Below the pieces are notes generated by a model. It saw only the letters and a list, made by a program, of their open reading frames with translations. It ran no database searches and was not told where the DNA came from. From NCBI GenBank assembly GCA_022793065.1, contig JAAWCE010000016.1, forward strand, positions 1 through 58,943: DNA of 58,943 nucleotides, in the 5' to 3' direction. The DNA is from Lachnospiraceae bacterium. GTDB lineage: Bacteria > Bacillota > Clostridia > Lachnospirales > Lachnospiraceae. This document shows positions 28,036-37,102 of the stretch, in pieces; the stretch's first letter is position 1, and every line of letters starts with the position of its first letter. A program made the position numbers and the translations under genes.

Positions 28036-29118
28036 TCAACTCTCATACATCTCGGCGTAATATTTCTGATACTCTCCACTGGTGACGTTTTTCATCCAGT
28101 CTTCATGCTCAAAATACCACTGAATCGTCTTGCGAATTCCCTCGTGAAACATTGTCTCAGGATACCAGCCTATCTCTTTTTTAATTTTATCAGGGGCAAT
28201 GGCATATCTGCGGTCATGTCCTTTTCTATCCCCCACGTAGGTAATCAAGTCCTTTGTGACCAGCGCTTTACGCGGGTCGTCATCCGAAAGCATTTCCTGA
28301 AGCGTTTCTAAAATGATATTGGTAATTTCAATGTTCTGTTTCTCGTTATGTCCGCCGATATTATAGGTTTCAAACAGCCTTCCCTGTTCCTGTACCATGT
28401 CGATTGCTTTCGCATGGTCTTCCACATACAACCAGTCACGGACATTCTTTCCGTCGCCGTAGACCGGCAGCGCTTTACCCTGCAATGCGTTGTTGATCAG
28501 CAAAGGGATAAACTTTTCCGGAAATTGATATGGTCCGTAATTATTGGAGCAATTGGTAATATTGGCCGGAAAATGATAGGTATCCATATATGATTTCACC
28601 AGCATATCCGAACTGGCTTTGCTGGCCGAATAAGGACTATGAGGGTCATACGGCGTGGTTTCATAAAAGAAAGCGTTTTCATCTTCGGGCAGCGAACCAT
28701 ATACTTCGTCCGTGGACACATGCAAAAACTTCTTCCCAGGACGAAAACTTCCATCCGGAAGCTCCCATGCGGCTTTTGCGCAATTTAACATCACAGCCGT
28801 ACCCAATACGTTTGTCCGCACAAATACTTCCGGCTCACGGATACTTCTGTCCACATGACTTTCCGCAGCAAAATGCACCACTCTGTCGATATCATTTTCC
28901 GCAAATATCTTTGCAATTGCTTCCTTATCACAGATATCCGCTTTGATAAACGTATAATTGGACCTTTTCTCCACACCTTTGAGATTTTCCGAATTACCGG
29001 CATAGGTCAGTAAGTCCACATTGATAATCCGTATGTCGTCCCCATATTTTTTGAACATATAATAAATATAATTGGAACCGATAAATCCAGCCCCGCCGGT
29101 TACTAAATAAGTTCTCAT
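28036..29118 (-). CDS. rmlB: dTDP-glucose 4,6-dehydratase
   Basis: 360 aa, slightly longer than many. It makes dTDP-4-keto-6-deoxyglucose. The NAD-binding GGAGFIGSNY, HFAAESHVDRSI, STDEVYGSLP and the SDR YSASKASSD catalytic motif are all present. Its product can feed RmlC here and WecE in the other operon. Ribosome site AGGAG, 7 bases. Confidence 0.97.
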   Translation of the reverse strand: MRTYLVTGGAGFIGSNYIYYMFKKYGDDIRIINVDLLTYAGNSENLKGVEKRSNYTFIKADICDKEAIAKIFAENDIDRVVHFAAESHVDRSIREPEVFVRTNVLGTAVMLNCAKAAWELPDGSFRPGKKFLHVSTDEVYGSLPEDENAFFYETTPYDPHSPYSASKASSDMLVKSYMDTYHFPANITNCSNNYGPYQFPEKFIPLLINNALQGKALPVYGDGKNVRDWLYVEDHAKAIDMVQEQGRLFETYNIGGHNEKQNIEITNIILETLQEMLSDDDPRKALVTKDLITYVGDRKGHDRRYAIAPDKIKKEIGWYPETMFHEGIRKTIQWYFEHEDWMKNVTSGEYQKYYAEMYES

Positions 29119-29156
29119 TTTTTCGCTCCTATCTTTTATATCATTTTATACACCCC

Positions 29157-31073
29157 TTAATACGCTGTCACATTCCCAGGTGTCTTCCTGTGCAAACAAT
29201 AAAGTACAAATTCGTATTTCCCTAACTGCACCTGTCCATAATTGGCCGTGATGCTGTATCCGATACTGTCCACCTGCTTTATTTCTTCCTCCGACAAAAG
29301 ATCCGGAGTAAAATACCACACCTGATCCGCCGTTGCCATCTCAAAGGAACCGTTGACAATCTCCGTATCCTGGAAATAATAATATAATACCGTCCATCCG
29401 ATGTGCATAATTCCGTCATTTAAAAACTGTGTATTTTTGTCAGGCTCTCCAATATAGCTCAAAACCTCAGCCGTTTTGGCATCTTCATTTTCTACCGTCG
29501 CACTATAAGTCTCAAAATTTCTCATTCCTATAATAAATAAAACCGCCAATACAACCAGCAGCACACCCTTTCCCGCTTTTCTATACCTCTGGGGATGGCA
29601 GTTCTCTCCCATTCCGCCGAGCCTCTCTAACAAGCCATGGGCGCCCACCGTCAACACGATGGCGGTAACAGCGCAAAGGGGATACAGATATCTGCCCGTA
29701 ACCATGGGGCGCAACACAATACTGATTCCATAGGAAAAAATCAAAGTACCCGCTATTGTCAGCAATCCCACCACAATTGTGTAGGTATCATCGGACCAAT
29801 TTCTTCTGGATGGTGTGGATAAACAGATCTGAAAGACATCTTTTCCTTCTTCCAACCTGCCGTTTTCTGTCATAAGATGTTTTTTGGTTATTACAATCAT
29901 AGAAGATTCCCATACCAAAAGTACAATTACCAGCCCCAGCATAAGCGGAAGAATTACTTTTGCCATCCCCTCGCCGCCCCCTATCATGGTAAGGCTTTGT
30001 TCCACACTCTCTATTTCCGTCATCCACCAATTTTTACTGACGGACTCCGTGGCCCGCAATACTTGTCCCAACCATGGAAGATACGCCGCCACACAAACCA
30101 CAATGGAAACGACTCCTTTCAGCCACACCCTTCCTCCATACTTGATGTATGCCGCTGCACAGGTAACAAACAGCAGAATCCCCGATGCTACAAGCGCATA
30201 GTAATGTGTATATGCCGCCACCAACGTCCAGAATACCATTCCCGCCCAGCCTGCAATTTTACTGCCGGACAACACACGGCCGGCTCCATAATAGCATCCG
30301 GCAACGCCCAGAAACGCCATTGCATACATTCTGACTTCAAGGTTATATTCCAGACATGGCGCTGCCAGACCGGATATGATTACAAAAAAAGCCGCCGGTA
30401 TATTGCCGTACCGCCTGCGCAACAGCACAACCGCCAGCAAAATACCCATTCCAAAAGGTACAAGGGATGCAAGATGATATACCGGTATGGTATATCCAAA
30501 CAAATTCGCAAATGTCTTCAGCCAAAAATAATAAAGGGGGGGATGATTCTCTTCGGTAGTCAAAATTTTGAGAATTCCTTCTGTAGAATTTCGTATGGTA
30601 TTACAGGAATATGCCTCGTCTCCCCACACCACATTATCGTTCATCAGGCTAAAGTTCAGATAAACCACCAATCCTGCAGCCAAAAACAACCCTGCCGGAA
30701 AAAGAATTTTTCTGCAAAACCTTACCACTCCCAACCGTGCATACGCTTCCTTGTCTATGGCCACGGAAAATTTTCCTGTGCCGGCGCGCCATTCCACCAA
30801 CGCAATCACCGCCACTGCCACCATTTCTATCAGAACAAATTTCAGAACAAAGGAAGGAATCTGGTCCATTTTGTCCAGAAAAGAAGTATTATCGCACATC
30901 ACAGTCATTACCAGATTACTGAACAGTGTAATGATTAAAGTATAAACAACATATCGTCCGCCCAACTGCAATAACGATAGCTGTTCTTCCTTATTGTATA
31001 ACCTCCTTATGAGTAAAGGCAACATGGGTATCATCAATCCAAAAATCAAAGCCTGCATATTGTCCGGCGCCAT
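29157..31073 (-). CDS. GT-C type membrane glycosyltransferase
   Basis: 638 aa with about 12 membrane helices. The acidic loop motif VVWGDEAYS follows an N-terminal block of helices and ENHPPLYYFWLKTF comes about 50 residues later, the same pattern as the GT-C paralogues at 9347 and 56509. The C-terminal 110 residues are soluble. It is first gene behind the perfect promoter at 31133-31161. The first ATG directly abuts AAAGG, so the ATG five codons later could be the true start. Donor and acceptor are unknown. Confidence 0.75.
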   Translation of the reverse strand: MAPDNMQALIFGLMIPMLPLLIRRLYNKEEQLSLLQLGGRYVVYTLIITLFSNLVMTVMCDNTSFLDKMDQIPSFVLKFVLIEMVAVAVIALVEWRAGTGKFSVAIDKEAYARLGVVRFCRKILFPAGLFLAAGLVVYLNFSLMNDNVVWGDEAYSCNTIRNSTEGILKILTTEENHPPLYYFWLKTFANLFGYTIPVYHLASLVPFGMGILLAVVLLRRRYGNIPAAFFVIISGLAAPCLEYNLEVRMYAMAFLGVAGCYYGAGRVLSGSKIAGWAGMVFWTLVAAYTHYYALVASGILLFVTCAAAYIKYGGRVWLKGVVSIVVCVAAYLPWLGQVLRATESVSKNWWMTEIESVEQSLTMIGGGEGMAKVILPLMLGLVIVLLVWESSMIVITKKHLMTENGRLEEGKDVFQICLSTPSRRNWSDDTYTIVVGLLTIAGTLIFSYGISIVLRPMVTGRYLYPLCAVTAIVLTVGAHGLLERLGGMGENCHPQRYRKAGKGVLLVVLAVLFIIGMRNFETYSATVENEDAKTAEVLSYIGEPDKNTQFLNDGIMHIGWTVLYYYFQDTEIVNGSFEMATADQVWYFTPDLLSEEEIKQVDSIGYSITANYGQVQLGKYEFVLYCLHRKTPGNVTAY

Positions 31074-31132
31074 CCTTTCGTCAGGTCAGCCGCATGATAA
31101 TTCCGCGCCAGTCAGCAAGCTGTCACGAACTC

Positions 31133-31161
31133 ATTATACGGCTTTCCCCATAATATGTCAA
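31133..31161 (-). promoter_or_regulatory. Perfect consensus sigma-A promoter of the rml/ABC exporter operon
   Basis: On the minus strand TTGACA (31161-31156), exactly 17 bases, TATAAT (31138-31133): a 12/12 match. It lies 60 bases before the GT-C start codon and drives ten co-oriented genes down to 16069. Confidence 0.85.
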
Positions 31162-31227
31162 TCTTTCCAATATGTGTTGAAAATTTGCTGTCACAGTTCA
31201 GCCCATATTGTGCGCGTTTCCCACTTT

Positions 31228-34200
31228 CTAATATCCAAGATAACTGATATTCATGTCCACATTTCCGCTGATTCCGCTAATGCTGCCGGAAGGCTTATAC
31301 TGCCACATATCATATCTTCCCGTATACGTGGGATTGGCAGCATATTGCGCCAGCCATATCTTATAGGAATTCAGACTTGCGGCATCTATCTTGCCGTCCA
31401 GCCATACTTTGTTGGAATAAACCCCCGCCGTATATCCTGCACTCTGTATTGTCTGACAAAAAGCTTTGCATACAGCCGTCCTGGCGGCTCGGTCAATTTT
31501 ATCTCCCCTTCCGCCGCTGGCTTCCACATCCAAAAATACCGGATAAGAAATTTGATACCCCTTAATCTGCTCTAACACCATAGACGCTTCTTCCACCGCT
31601 TCAATTTCATTGACTGCCTGTGAAAAGAAATATACTCCCACCTTCAATCCCGCCGCAGTGGCACCTTTGATATTTGACACATATTTAGGGTCCTCTATTA
31701 GTTTACCCGCGGAAGAACCTCTGTATCCGCAGCGAATAATCACAAAAGAAACGCCTGAATTCTTCACCGCATTCCAGTCAATGTTTCCATTCCATTTAGA
31801 CACATCAATCCCTAAAGTGCCGTCCCCGGTTACAAGCGAGCCATCGCTGGCAAAATTGTACTTAGCCCCCTGAATCACCTGTTCTCCGGTCACTTTATTC
31901 CCATCTGCCGTAAAATAATATACTTTGCCCTCAAGGGTCTGCCAACCTGTATATTTAGCCTCACCCTTTACAAAAAACTTTTCCGCCACATAATAATCCG
32001 CATATGTGGCTTCTCTGTAAGTATTTCCTTCCATCACAAACAGTTGTCTGCCCGTTCCGTCCTTCAGCATCGTCGTTCTGTCCTGCCTGGGATTGGTTTT
32101 CACTGTAACCGTACATGTGGCGCTGACTTCCTGACCATTTTCCACATACTTTACAGTAATCACCCCATTGCCTTCCGCTGCGCCAGTCACCGTAACCGCC
32201 TTTTTATTTACACTTACCTGGACAATATTGCTGTCCGAGGATTCTGCGGTCACTGTCGGGTCTTGGGAAAGGATATTGGCAATATTGGCATTGATTGTCA
32301 CAGGCGTGCCCACAAAAGTTGTCAAAGTAGACACATCCAATGTCATTGACATAATACCCCCAATGGTCACATTCACTTGCGTCGCCGCTTCCGTTTCCCC
32401 GGAACCATTCTCATAATTTGCCGTCACAGTAAGCACTGTGGTTCCCACGGCCACACCATAAACCTGAATATTACCATTTTCATCCACGGTTGCCGTCGCC
32501 ACTGCCGGATGCTCCGTTCTCACCGTATATACAATTTTTCTGCCTTCCGAAAATCCCGCAGCCACAGCTTTTGCTTTGATACTGCTTCCGGTACTTCCCC
32601 ACAGCGCCGCTTCATTTACCACAATGGTGCCTTTTGCCGGCGCCTGGGTTGGTGCTTGTGTAGGTACTTGTGTGGGCACTTCCGTCGGTACGGACGTGGG
32701 TGCCTCCGTTGGTGCGGTCGAAGGCGTTTCTTCCGGTATTGGAGTTGGCGGTTCCGTCGAAACTACGGATGACGCTTCCTCCGCCTCTGTGGGCAGCGAG
32801 ACTTCTGAAAGCAACAACACATCCTTCCCCAAAGTTTCTCCCCATCCCCGGACGTCCCCGCGCACAAGCGTTACAGGGTCGGGTATGGCAGTCTTTGCCA
32901 CTTCATTATAAGTAGAAGATATTACCTTACTCTCCACCCAGGCAACCGTGTCTTGAAGTGCGGATTCCACAACCGTGTCTTTTATCTTTGTGTCTTCCTT
33001 TGCCGCATTAATCTCTGTTTCTTTCTTAATCTCATTTGTCACATTGACCTTTTCATATACAATTTCTTTTTTTACTTCTACCGATTTTACGGAAGTCGTC
33101 ACACTATAATCCGAATATCTGGAATCCGTCAAGGTCTCCATTGCCACCTGATAAGTTCCGGGGGCAATATCTTTTTTATAGATAATTCCATCCATATCGT
33201 CATCCGACCAAATATAGCTCTTACCGTCGGGCCCCACCACCGTAACGGAAAACGGAACATTGGCCACCAGTTTATCCGAGTTCTTATTTATAAATTTAAT
33301 CTTTAAGTCCTTTTGAATGGAAGTAAAGTCAGGTTCTACCGATACCTGTCTGTCGTAATCCACTTCTCCATAATCCTTTTTTGGATCCGTGGGTCCATCC
33401 GTGGGCTTTGCGGCAAGCATTTTGGCTTTCTCCGCTTCTGCCACCGCCTGCAGCCCCCACTCTCCGATGAGCTGAATCCCTTCTAATTGCAGTCCCACAT
33501 TGGCAAAAGCCGCAACCTGGTTTTGGGCCGTGCGCTTATTGATAAAAATCCCCACTGTCACAAGCAGCAATATCAATATGCCCACGCCCGCTGCCAGCAG
33601 TACTTTGTCCATGACCTCCGGTTTTCCTCCCCCACTGTCACGACTTTCTCTTTCCGTGGGCTTTATCCTCTTTCTCCCGGTCGGCAAGTCTTCGTGGGCA
33701 TCCTCCTGACAAAACACTCTTTTTTGACGGGGCATTTCCTCATCGTACTCCGGATCTTTCTGCCTCTCTTCGTACTCTTCTTCCGATTCTATGTACTCTC
33801 CGAATTCTTCCGGTTCCTCTTCCATCTCCTGATACTGACCAAATTCCGACACCCTATTCTGATACTCTTCCAAACTGTCGGATTCTTCTCCCAGATCTCC
33901 ATACTGGTCAAATCGCTCCGGTTCCTCTTCCACATTATGGTACCGACCAAATTCCTCCAGTTCCTCTTCCTCATTATGGTACCGACCAAATTCCTCCGGT
34001 TCCTCTTCCGGATTCTGATACTGACCTAATTCTTCCAGTTCCTCTTCCGAATCCTGATACTGGCCAAATCCTTCCGGTTCCTCTTCCGGATTCTGATACT
34101 GGCCAAATTCCTCCGGTTCAACTTCCGAATACTGATACCGACCAAATCCTTCCGGTTCCTCTTCCGGTTTCCGATACTGACCAAATTCCTCCGGATTTCC

Positions 34201-34659
34201 ATACTCCCCGGCTGCTTCCTGGGGTACATAGATTTGTCCGTCCCCTTCTGCAAACTCCGGCAGTTCTTCCGATACATAGTATTCCCCCTCCGATTCCATG
34301 TATTCAATTTCCTGCCCTATATATTCCTCTTGACGCTCTAAGTACTCCTCTTCCAAATATTCCGGCATTTCTTCTGTTTCAAAATATGCTTCCTGTTCTA
34401 TGTAATCCCCAAACGCTTCCCCTGATTCATAGGACTGAATGTCTTCCACACATTCTGACATTTCTTCCGCTTCATAATACACTTCCTGTCCTATATATTC
34501 TACAGCTTCCTCTCCGGTATATGCTACTGAATCCTCTTCCTGATATGCTTCCTGCTCCGCATATTCCCCGGCTTCCTCCTGGGTTCTGTCCCAATCTTCT
34601 TCATATTCGGTATCCTGGTTTACCGCTGCATTTTTCTCATTACCAAACAATTTTTTCAT
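31228..34659 (-). CDS. Giant membrane-anchored GH25 lysozyme with acidic repeats
   Basis: 1143 aa. Residues 1-345 are highly acidic (Glu, Tyr, Gln), containing a 13-residue tandem repeat around EEFGQYQNPEEEP, then a basic stretch and one membrane segment (about 353-373). Outside follow a SpaA/Cna-like beta domain, a helical stretch, a Pro/Thr linker (TEVPTQVPTQAPT), two Big2-like domains, cell-wall-binding repeats (GWQTLEGKVYYFTADG) and a C-terminal GH25 domain ([13 protein letters not shown]; catalytic FLDVEASGG). By topology the acidic repeats should be cytoplasmic. The ATG at 34659 follows AAGGGGG; 22 upstream codons lack a site. The catalytic domain is closely related to the GH25 at 25895. 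Confidence 0.85.
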   Translation of the reverse strand: MKKLFGNEKNAAVNQDTEYEEDWDRTQEEAGEYAEQEAYQEEDSVAYTGEEAVEYIGQEVYYEAEEMSECVEDIQSYESGEAFGDYIEQEAYFETEEMPEYLEEEYLERQEEYIGQEIEYMESEGEYYVSEELPEFAEGDGQIYVPQEAAGEYGNPEEFGQYRKPEEEPEGFGRYQYSEVEPEEFGQYQNPEEEPEGFGQYQDSEEELEELGQYQNPEEEPEEFGRYHNEEEELEEFGRYHNVEEEPERFDQYGDLGEESDSLEEYQNRVSEFGQYQEMEEEPEEFGEYIESEEEYEERQKDPEYDEEMPRQKRVFCQEDAHEDLPTGRKRIKPTERESRDSGGGKPEVMDKVLLAAGVGILILLLVTVGIFINKRTAQNQVAAFANVGLQLEGIQLIGEWGLQAVAEAEKAKMLAAKPTDGPTDPKKDYGEVDYDRQVSVEPDFTSIQKDLKIKFINKNSDKLVANVPFSVTVVGPDGKSYIWSDDDMDGIIYKKDIAPGTYQVAMETLTDSRYSDYSVTTSVKSVEVKKEIVYEKVNVTNEIKKETEINAAKEDTKIKDTVVESALQDTVAWVESKVISSTYNEVAKTAIPDPVTLVRGDVRGWGETLGKDVLLLSEVSLPTEAEEASSVVSTEPPTPIPEETPSTAPTEAPTSVPTEVPTQVPTQAPTQAPAKGTIVVNEAALWGSTGSSIKAKAVAAGFSEGRKIVYTVRTEHPAVATATVDENGNIQVYGVAVGTTVLTVTANYENGSGETEAATQVNVTIGGIMSMTLDVSTLTTFVGTPVTINANIANILSQDPTVTAESSDSNIVQVSVNKKAVTVTGAAEGNGVITVKYVENGQEVSATCTVTVKTNPRQDRTTMLKDGTGRQLFVMEGNTYREATYADYYVAEKFFVKGEAKYTGWQTLEGKVYYFTADGNKVTGEQVIQGAKYNFASDGSLVTGDGTLGIDVSKWNGNIDWNAVKNSGVSFVIIRCGYRGSSAGKLIEDPKYVSNIKGATAAGLKVGVYFFSQAVNEIEAVEEASMVLEQIKGYQISYPVFLDVEASGGRGDKIDRAARTAVCKAFCQTIQSAGYTAGVYSNKVWLDGKIDAASLNSYKIWLAQYAANPTYTGRYDMWQYKPSGSISGISGNVDMNISYLGY
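33772..34191 (-). repeat. 39-bp tandem repeat, about 11 units
   Basis: Eleven imperfect copies of a 39-bp unit encode 13-residue repeats of the type EEFGQYQNPEEEP; one copy is shortened to about 10 residues. Several neighbouring copies are nearly identical at DNA level, as expected if the number changes by slippage or recombination. Confidence 0.85.
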
Positions 34660-34734
34660 ATATTTCCCCCTTGCGTGCTCTGCACACAAATGATTTAACT
34701 TTCTCCGGGCAAAAACCCTTATCAAATTTGTAAC

Positions 34735-34763
34735 ATTATAGCATTACAATCCTTCCGATTCAA
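34735..34763 (-). promoter_or_regulatory. Promoter for the giant GH25 gene
   Basis: Minus strand TTGAAT (34763-34758, 4/6), 17 bases, perfect TATAAT (34740-34735), about 75 bases before the ATG at 34659. Confidence 0.6.
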
Positions 34764-34822
34764 GTAACCTAACTCTTTATTCATAATTTCTTAAATTCTT
34801 TTAAAATCAAATTAATAGTGTG

Positions 34823-34851
34823 GACTTTATAAACTCATAATAGTACAATAA
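34823..34851 (+). promoter_or_regulatory. Probable promoter for the SGNH-like gene
   Basis: TGGACT, 17 bases, TACAAT (34846-34851). The -35 is 4/6 and the -10 is 5/6. It would leave a leader of about 80 bases containing the hairpin at 34870. Confidence 0.4.
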
Positions 34852-34869
34852 GAAATATGTATTTCCTCC

Positions 34870-34890
34870 AGAGCGCGTTGGACACGCTCT
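34870..34890 (+). promoter_or_regulatory. Leader hairpin
   Basis: AGAGCGCGT pairs with ACACGCTCT (one mismatch) around a 3-nt loop, downstream of the predicted promoter and 46 bases before the start codon. No T tract follows, so it is more likely an mRNA-stabilising or regulatory stem than a terminator. Confidence 0.35.
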
Positions 34891-34936
34891 AAACGATAAA
34901 AACTGAACATACAAAAATACAGAAACGGAGAACTTC

Positions 34937-36142
34937 ATGAAAAAAAATAATTCCTCCCAGCAAAATTCTCAGGATGAACGGCTTCATTCCAGGTCTGATA
35001 CCTCTTCCAGATCTGTAATCCCCGATATTGAAATTATAGATTTGGACGGAAACTCCCACGCTCAGACAAATTCCAACAGATTCCAGAGTTCCCGCTCCAA
35101 AAAGTTTTCCCAGGACTACGACATGGACATGGCGGCCGATTCGCCTGACGATTATCCTGAAAAATCTTCTACATCAAAACGAATTTTTTCACGGATCAAC
35201 ATCCATATTGTCCTCCTACTTGTAGTGCTTACTTTTATCTTTGGTATTGTGTATAAAGTTTTAACCTGGGGCGTAAGAGTGGACCCCAATGAAATTGTTC
35301 CCGGAGATTATGATAACAGTAACGATTATTTCCTCCCGCTGACAGATTCTAAAGGCCACACCATACGAACCGATTACAGCGGCAACATTAAAATCCTTGC
35401 CTTTGGCAACGCCCCTTTTGCAGACGACAGAGACTCCGAAGACAGCCTGCTGTCCCTCGTTGGGCAGATGACCGGCGCCACCATATATAATTGTTCTGTC
35501 AGCGGCAGTTATCTGGCTGCGGAACTTCCCTATTTACAGGAAGAGGAATATCCCATGGACGCCTTTAATTTCTATTGGTTATGCTTCCTTGCAACAGGCA
35601 ACAAAGACATTGAAAAAAAATATCTTAAAGCCGTGGAAGTTCTGGGTGAAGACGCCCCCGAAGAAGCAATGGATGTCTATAACACCCTCACTGGTATCGA
35701 TTTAAACGATATTGACGTCATTACTATCATGTATGACGGAAGCGATTACTTGGCCGGACATGAAATGTACAACGACGAGAATTCTCAGGATATTCTACAG
35801 TTTACCGGCAATATGGAAGCCGGGTTAGCAATGCTCCAGGAAAATTATCCCAATATTCGCTTTATTGTCCTTTCTCCCCCATATGCTTATGGCCTGGACG
35901 AAAACGGCAATTATGTCAGCAGCGATATTCAGCGCTATGGCTGGGATGTACTGAGCACATATGTTATCCGCCAGGCATTTTCCGCCAACAGATATTCTGT
36001 TACATTTGTAGACAATCTGTACGGAACAATCCATGAAGACAATGCCAGCCAATATCTCATCGACCATATCCATCTAAATGTGGAAGGCAGAAAAAAAGTA
36101 GCGGAACGTTTTGTAAAAGCCCTGTATTACTTTAATGATTGA
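34937..36142 (+). CDS. Membrane-anchored SGNH-fold protein lacking the catalytic serine
   Basis: 401 aa. A polar cytoplasmic N-terminus (1-85), one membrane helix (about 88-108) and an outside domain. The outside domain follows the SGNH plan: KILAFGNAP (153-160) where active enzymes have GDS, then NCSVSGSYLAA, a YDGSDYLAG block in the GxND position, and DHIHLNVEGRKK near 379 with the Asp-His pair. The serine is Ala159 and the Asn of GxND is not evident, so hydrolysis or acyl transfer looks impossible; it may bind glycan or scaffold. It is the only plus-strand gene between the two big minus-strand operons. Ribosome site CGGAG, 6 bases. Confidence 0.65.
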   Translation: MKKNNSSQQNSQDERLHSRSDTSSRSVIPDIEIIDLDGNSHAQTNSNRFQSSRSKKFSQDYDMDMAADSPDDYPEKSSTSKRIFSRINIHIVLLLVVLTFIFGIVYKVLTWGVRVDPNEIVPGDYDNSNDYFLPLTDSKGHTIRTDYSGNIKILAFGNAPFADDRDSEDSLLSLVGQMTGATIYNCSVSGSYLAAELPYLQEEEYPMDAFNFYWLCFLATGNKDIEKKYLKAVEVLGEDAPEEAMDVYNTLTGIDLNDIDVITIMYDGSDYLAGHEMYNDENSQDILQFTGNMEAGLAMLQENYPNIRFIVLSPPYAYGLDENGNYVSSDIQRYGWDVLSTYVIRQAFSANRYSVTFVDNLYGTIHEDNASQYLIDHIHLNVEGRKKVAERFVKALYYFND

Positions 36143-36166
36143 CCAGCTTCCCCATATGTTTTTATC

Positions 36167-36217
36167 AAAAATGACATGGAGCCGCCGGGAACTTTCCCCT
36201 TGCCCCATGTCATTTTT
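36167..36217. terminator. Strong bidirectional terminator
   Basis: AAAAATGACATGG pairs perfectly over 13 bp with CCATGTCATTTTT around a 25-nt loop. A-tract and T-tract flank the stem, so it works as an intrinsic terminator on both strands between the SGNH-like gene and the end of the large minus-strand operon. Confidence 0.85.
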
Positions 36218-36237
36218 CATTTGTATTGCTCCACATT

Positions 36238-37059
36238 TCATTCCGGAATTGTCAGCTCCCGTGCAGGTTCCCTGTAAACCTCATATCCATCTGTCTCGCC
36301 AAACAAGATCCAGCCGTAATCCTCCGGTTTTCCTATTTTCTTTCGTGCCGTGGGCAAAACCACATAATGACATTCCGCCTCCTTCACCAATGGCGCCAGT
36401 ACCTCCATATCAATGACCTCCGCCTCCATTGCCTCACACAGCGGATTGTAATAATTCCACCGCTCCACTGTCATCTCTCTTCCATAAGGCATACGAGTCA
36501 CCGGAGAATATTGCCGCACATACTGCACCAGTTCCAAGGGAAATACTGCCATAACCTCTCTTCCCGGAACATTGATTGCGTCACAGATATGAACCACACT
36601 GTCAGGCACATGATACAAATTCTCCGCTTTATGAAAAAAAGGATTGTCATAAATAAAACTTCCGGAAATCACAATCAATCCTCCCAAACACACCACCGCC
36701 GCTATGGAGGGCAGCCCCTTTTTCACTTTTCCCTCCGGCGTCCGGTCCCTGGCGGAATCATTATGCTTCCGAACCATATCCCCATAAATACATACACAGG
36801 TATATGCTATGACAATTGTAATAGGAAGCAGCCAGATAATCCTGTAATATATTTCACCTCCGGCCACGCCAAATACAAGCTCCGCAAACAAAGGATTAAA
36901 ATACAAAAGTAGCAAAATCACCGGCATATATAAGAATAAAACTCTCACATACTTCTTTTTTTCATGCACCCATAAATAGATCACCGAAACCAGAAACCAA
37001 ACGACAATCAATCCCGTCCCCATATACTCCCGAAATAACTTAACCGCTTCTATCCACAT
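36238..37059 (-). CDS. Membrane protein of unknown function, last gene of the large operon
   Basis: 273 aa with four membrane helices in the first 160 residues (including GGEIYYRIIWLLPITI), then a soluble extracytoplasmic domain with ICDAINVPGREVMAVFPL. This layout looks like the C-terminal half of large GT-C-like membrane proteins. Together with the 351-aa protein just upstream it would make a typical 620-residue protein, so the two may be a split pair that works as one. It has its own ribosome site (GAGAGGG) and is 43 bases from the upstream stop. Confidence 0.6.
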   Translation of the reverse strand: MWIEAVKLFREYMGTGLIVVWFLVSVIYLWVHEKKKYVRVLFLYMPVILLLLYFNPLFAELVFGVAGGEIYYRIIWLLPITIVIAYTCVCIYGDMVRKHNDSARDRTPEGKVKKGLPSIAAVVCLGGLIVISGSFIYDNPFFHKAENLYHVPDSVVHICDAINVPGREVMAVFPLELVQYVRQYSPVTRMPYGREMTVERWNYYNPLCEAMEAEVIDMEVLAPLVKEAECHYVVLPTARKKIGKPEDYGWILFGETDGYEVYREPARELTIPE

Positions 37060-37102
37060 AAGTCCCTCTCATTCCAGTTCCGCCCAGTCTGTACCCTTCC
37101 TT

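Noticed and set aside
25304..29118. Complete dTDP-rhamnose pathway
   Set aside because: rmlA, rmlB and rmlC are clear but no RmlD-like reductase is encoded anywhere in the window.
29877..30938. 353-codon plus-strand frame opposite the GT-C gene
   Set aside because: Shadow of the minus-strand membrane protein gene with His/Gln-rich nonsense composition.
33772..34191. Regular 39-bp repeats considered as a CRISPR array
   Set aside because: Repeats are contiguous without unique spacers and stay in frame as 13-residue units of a large protein.
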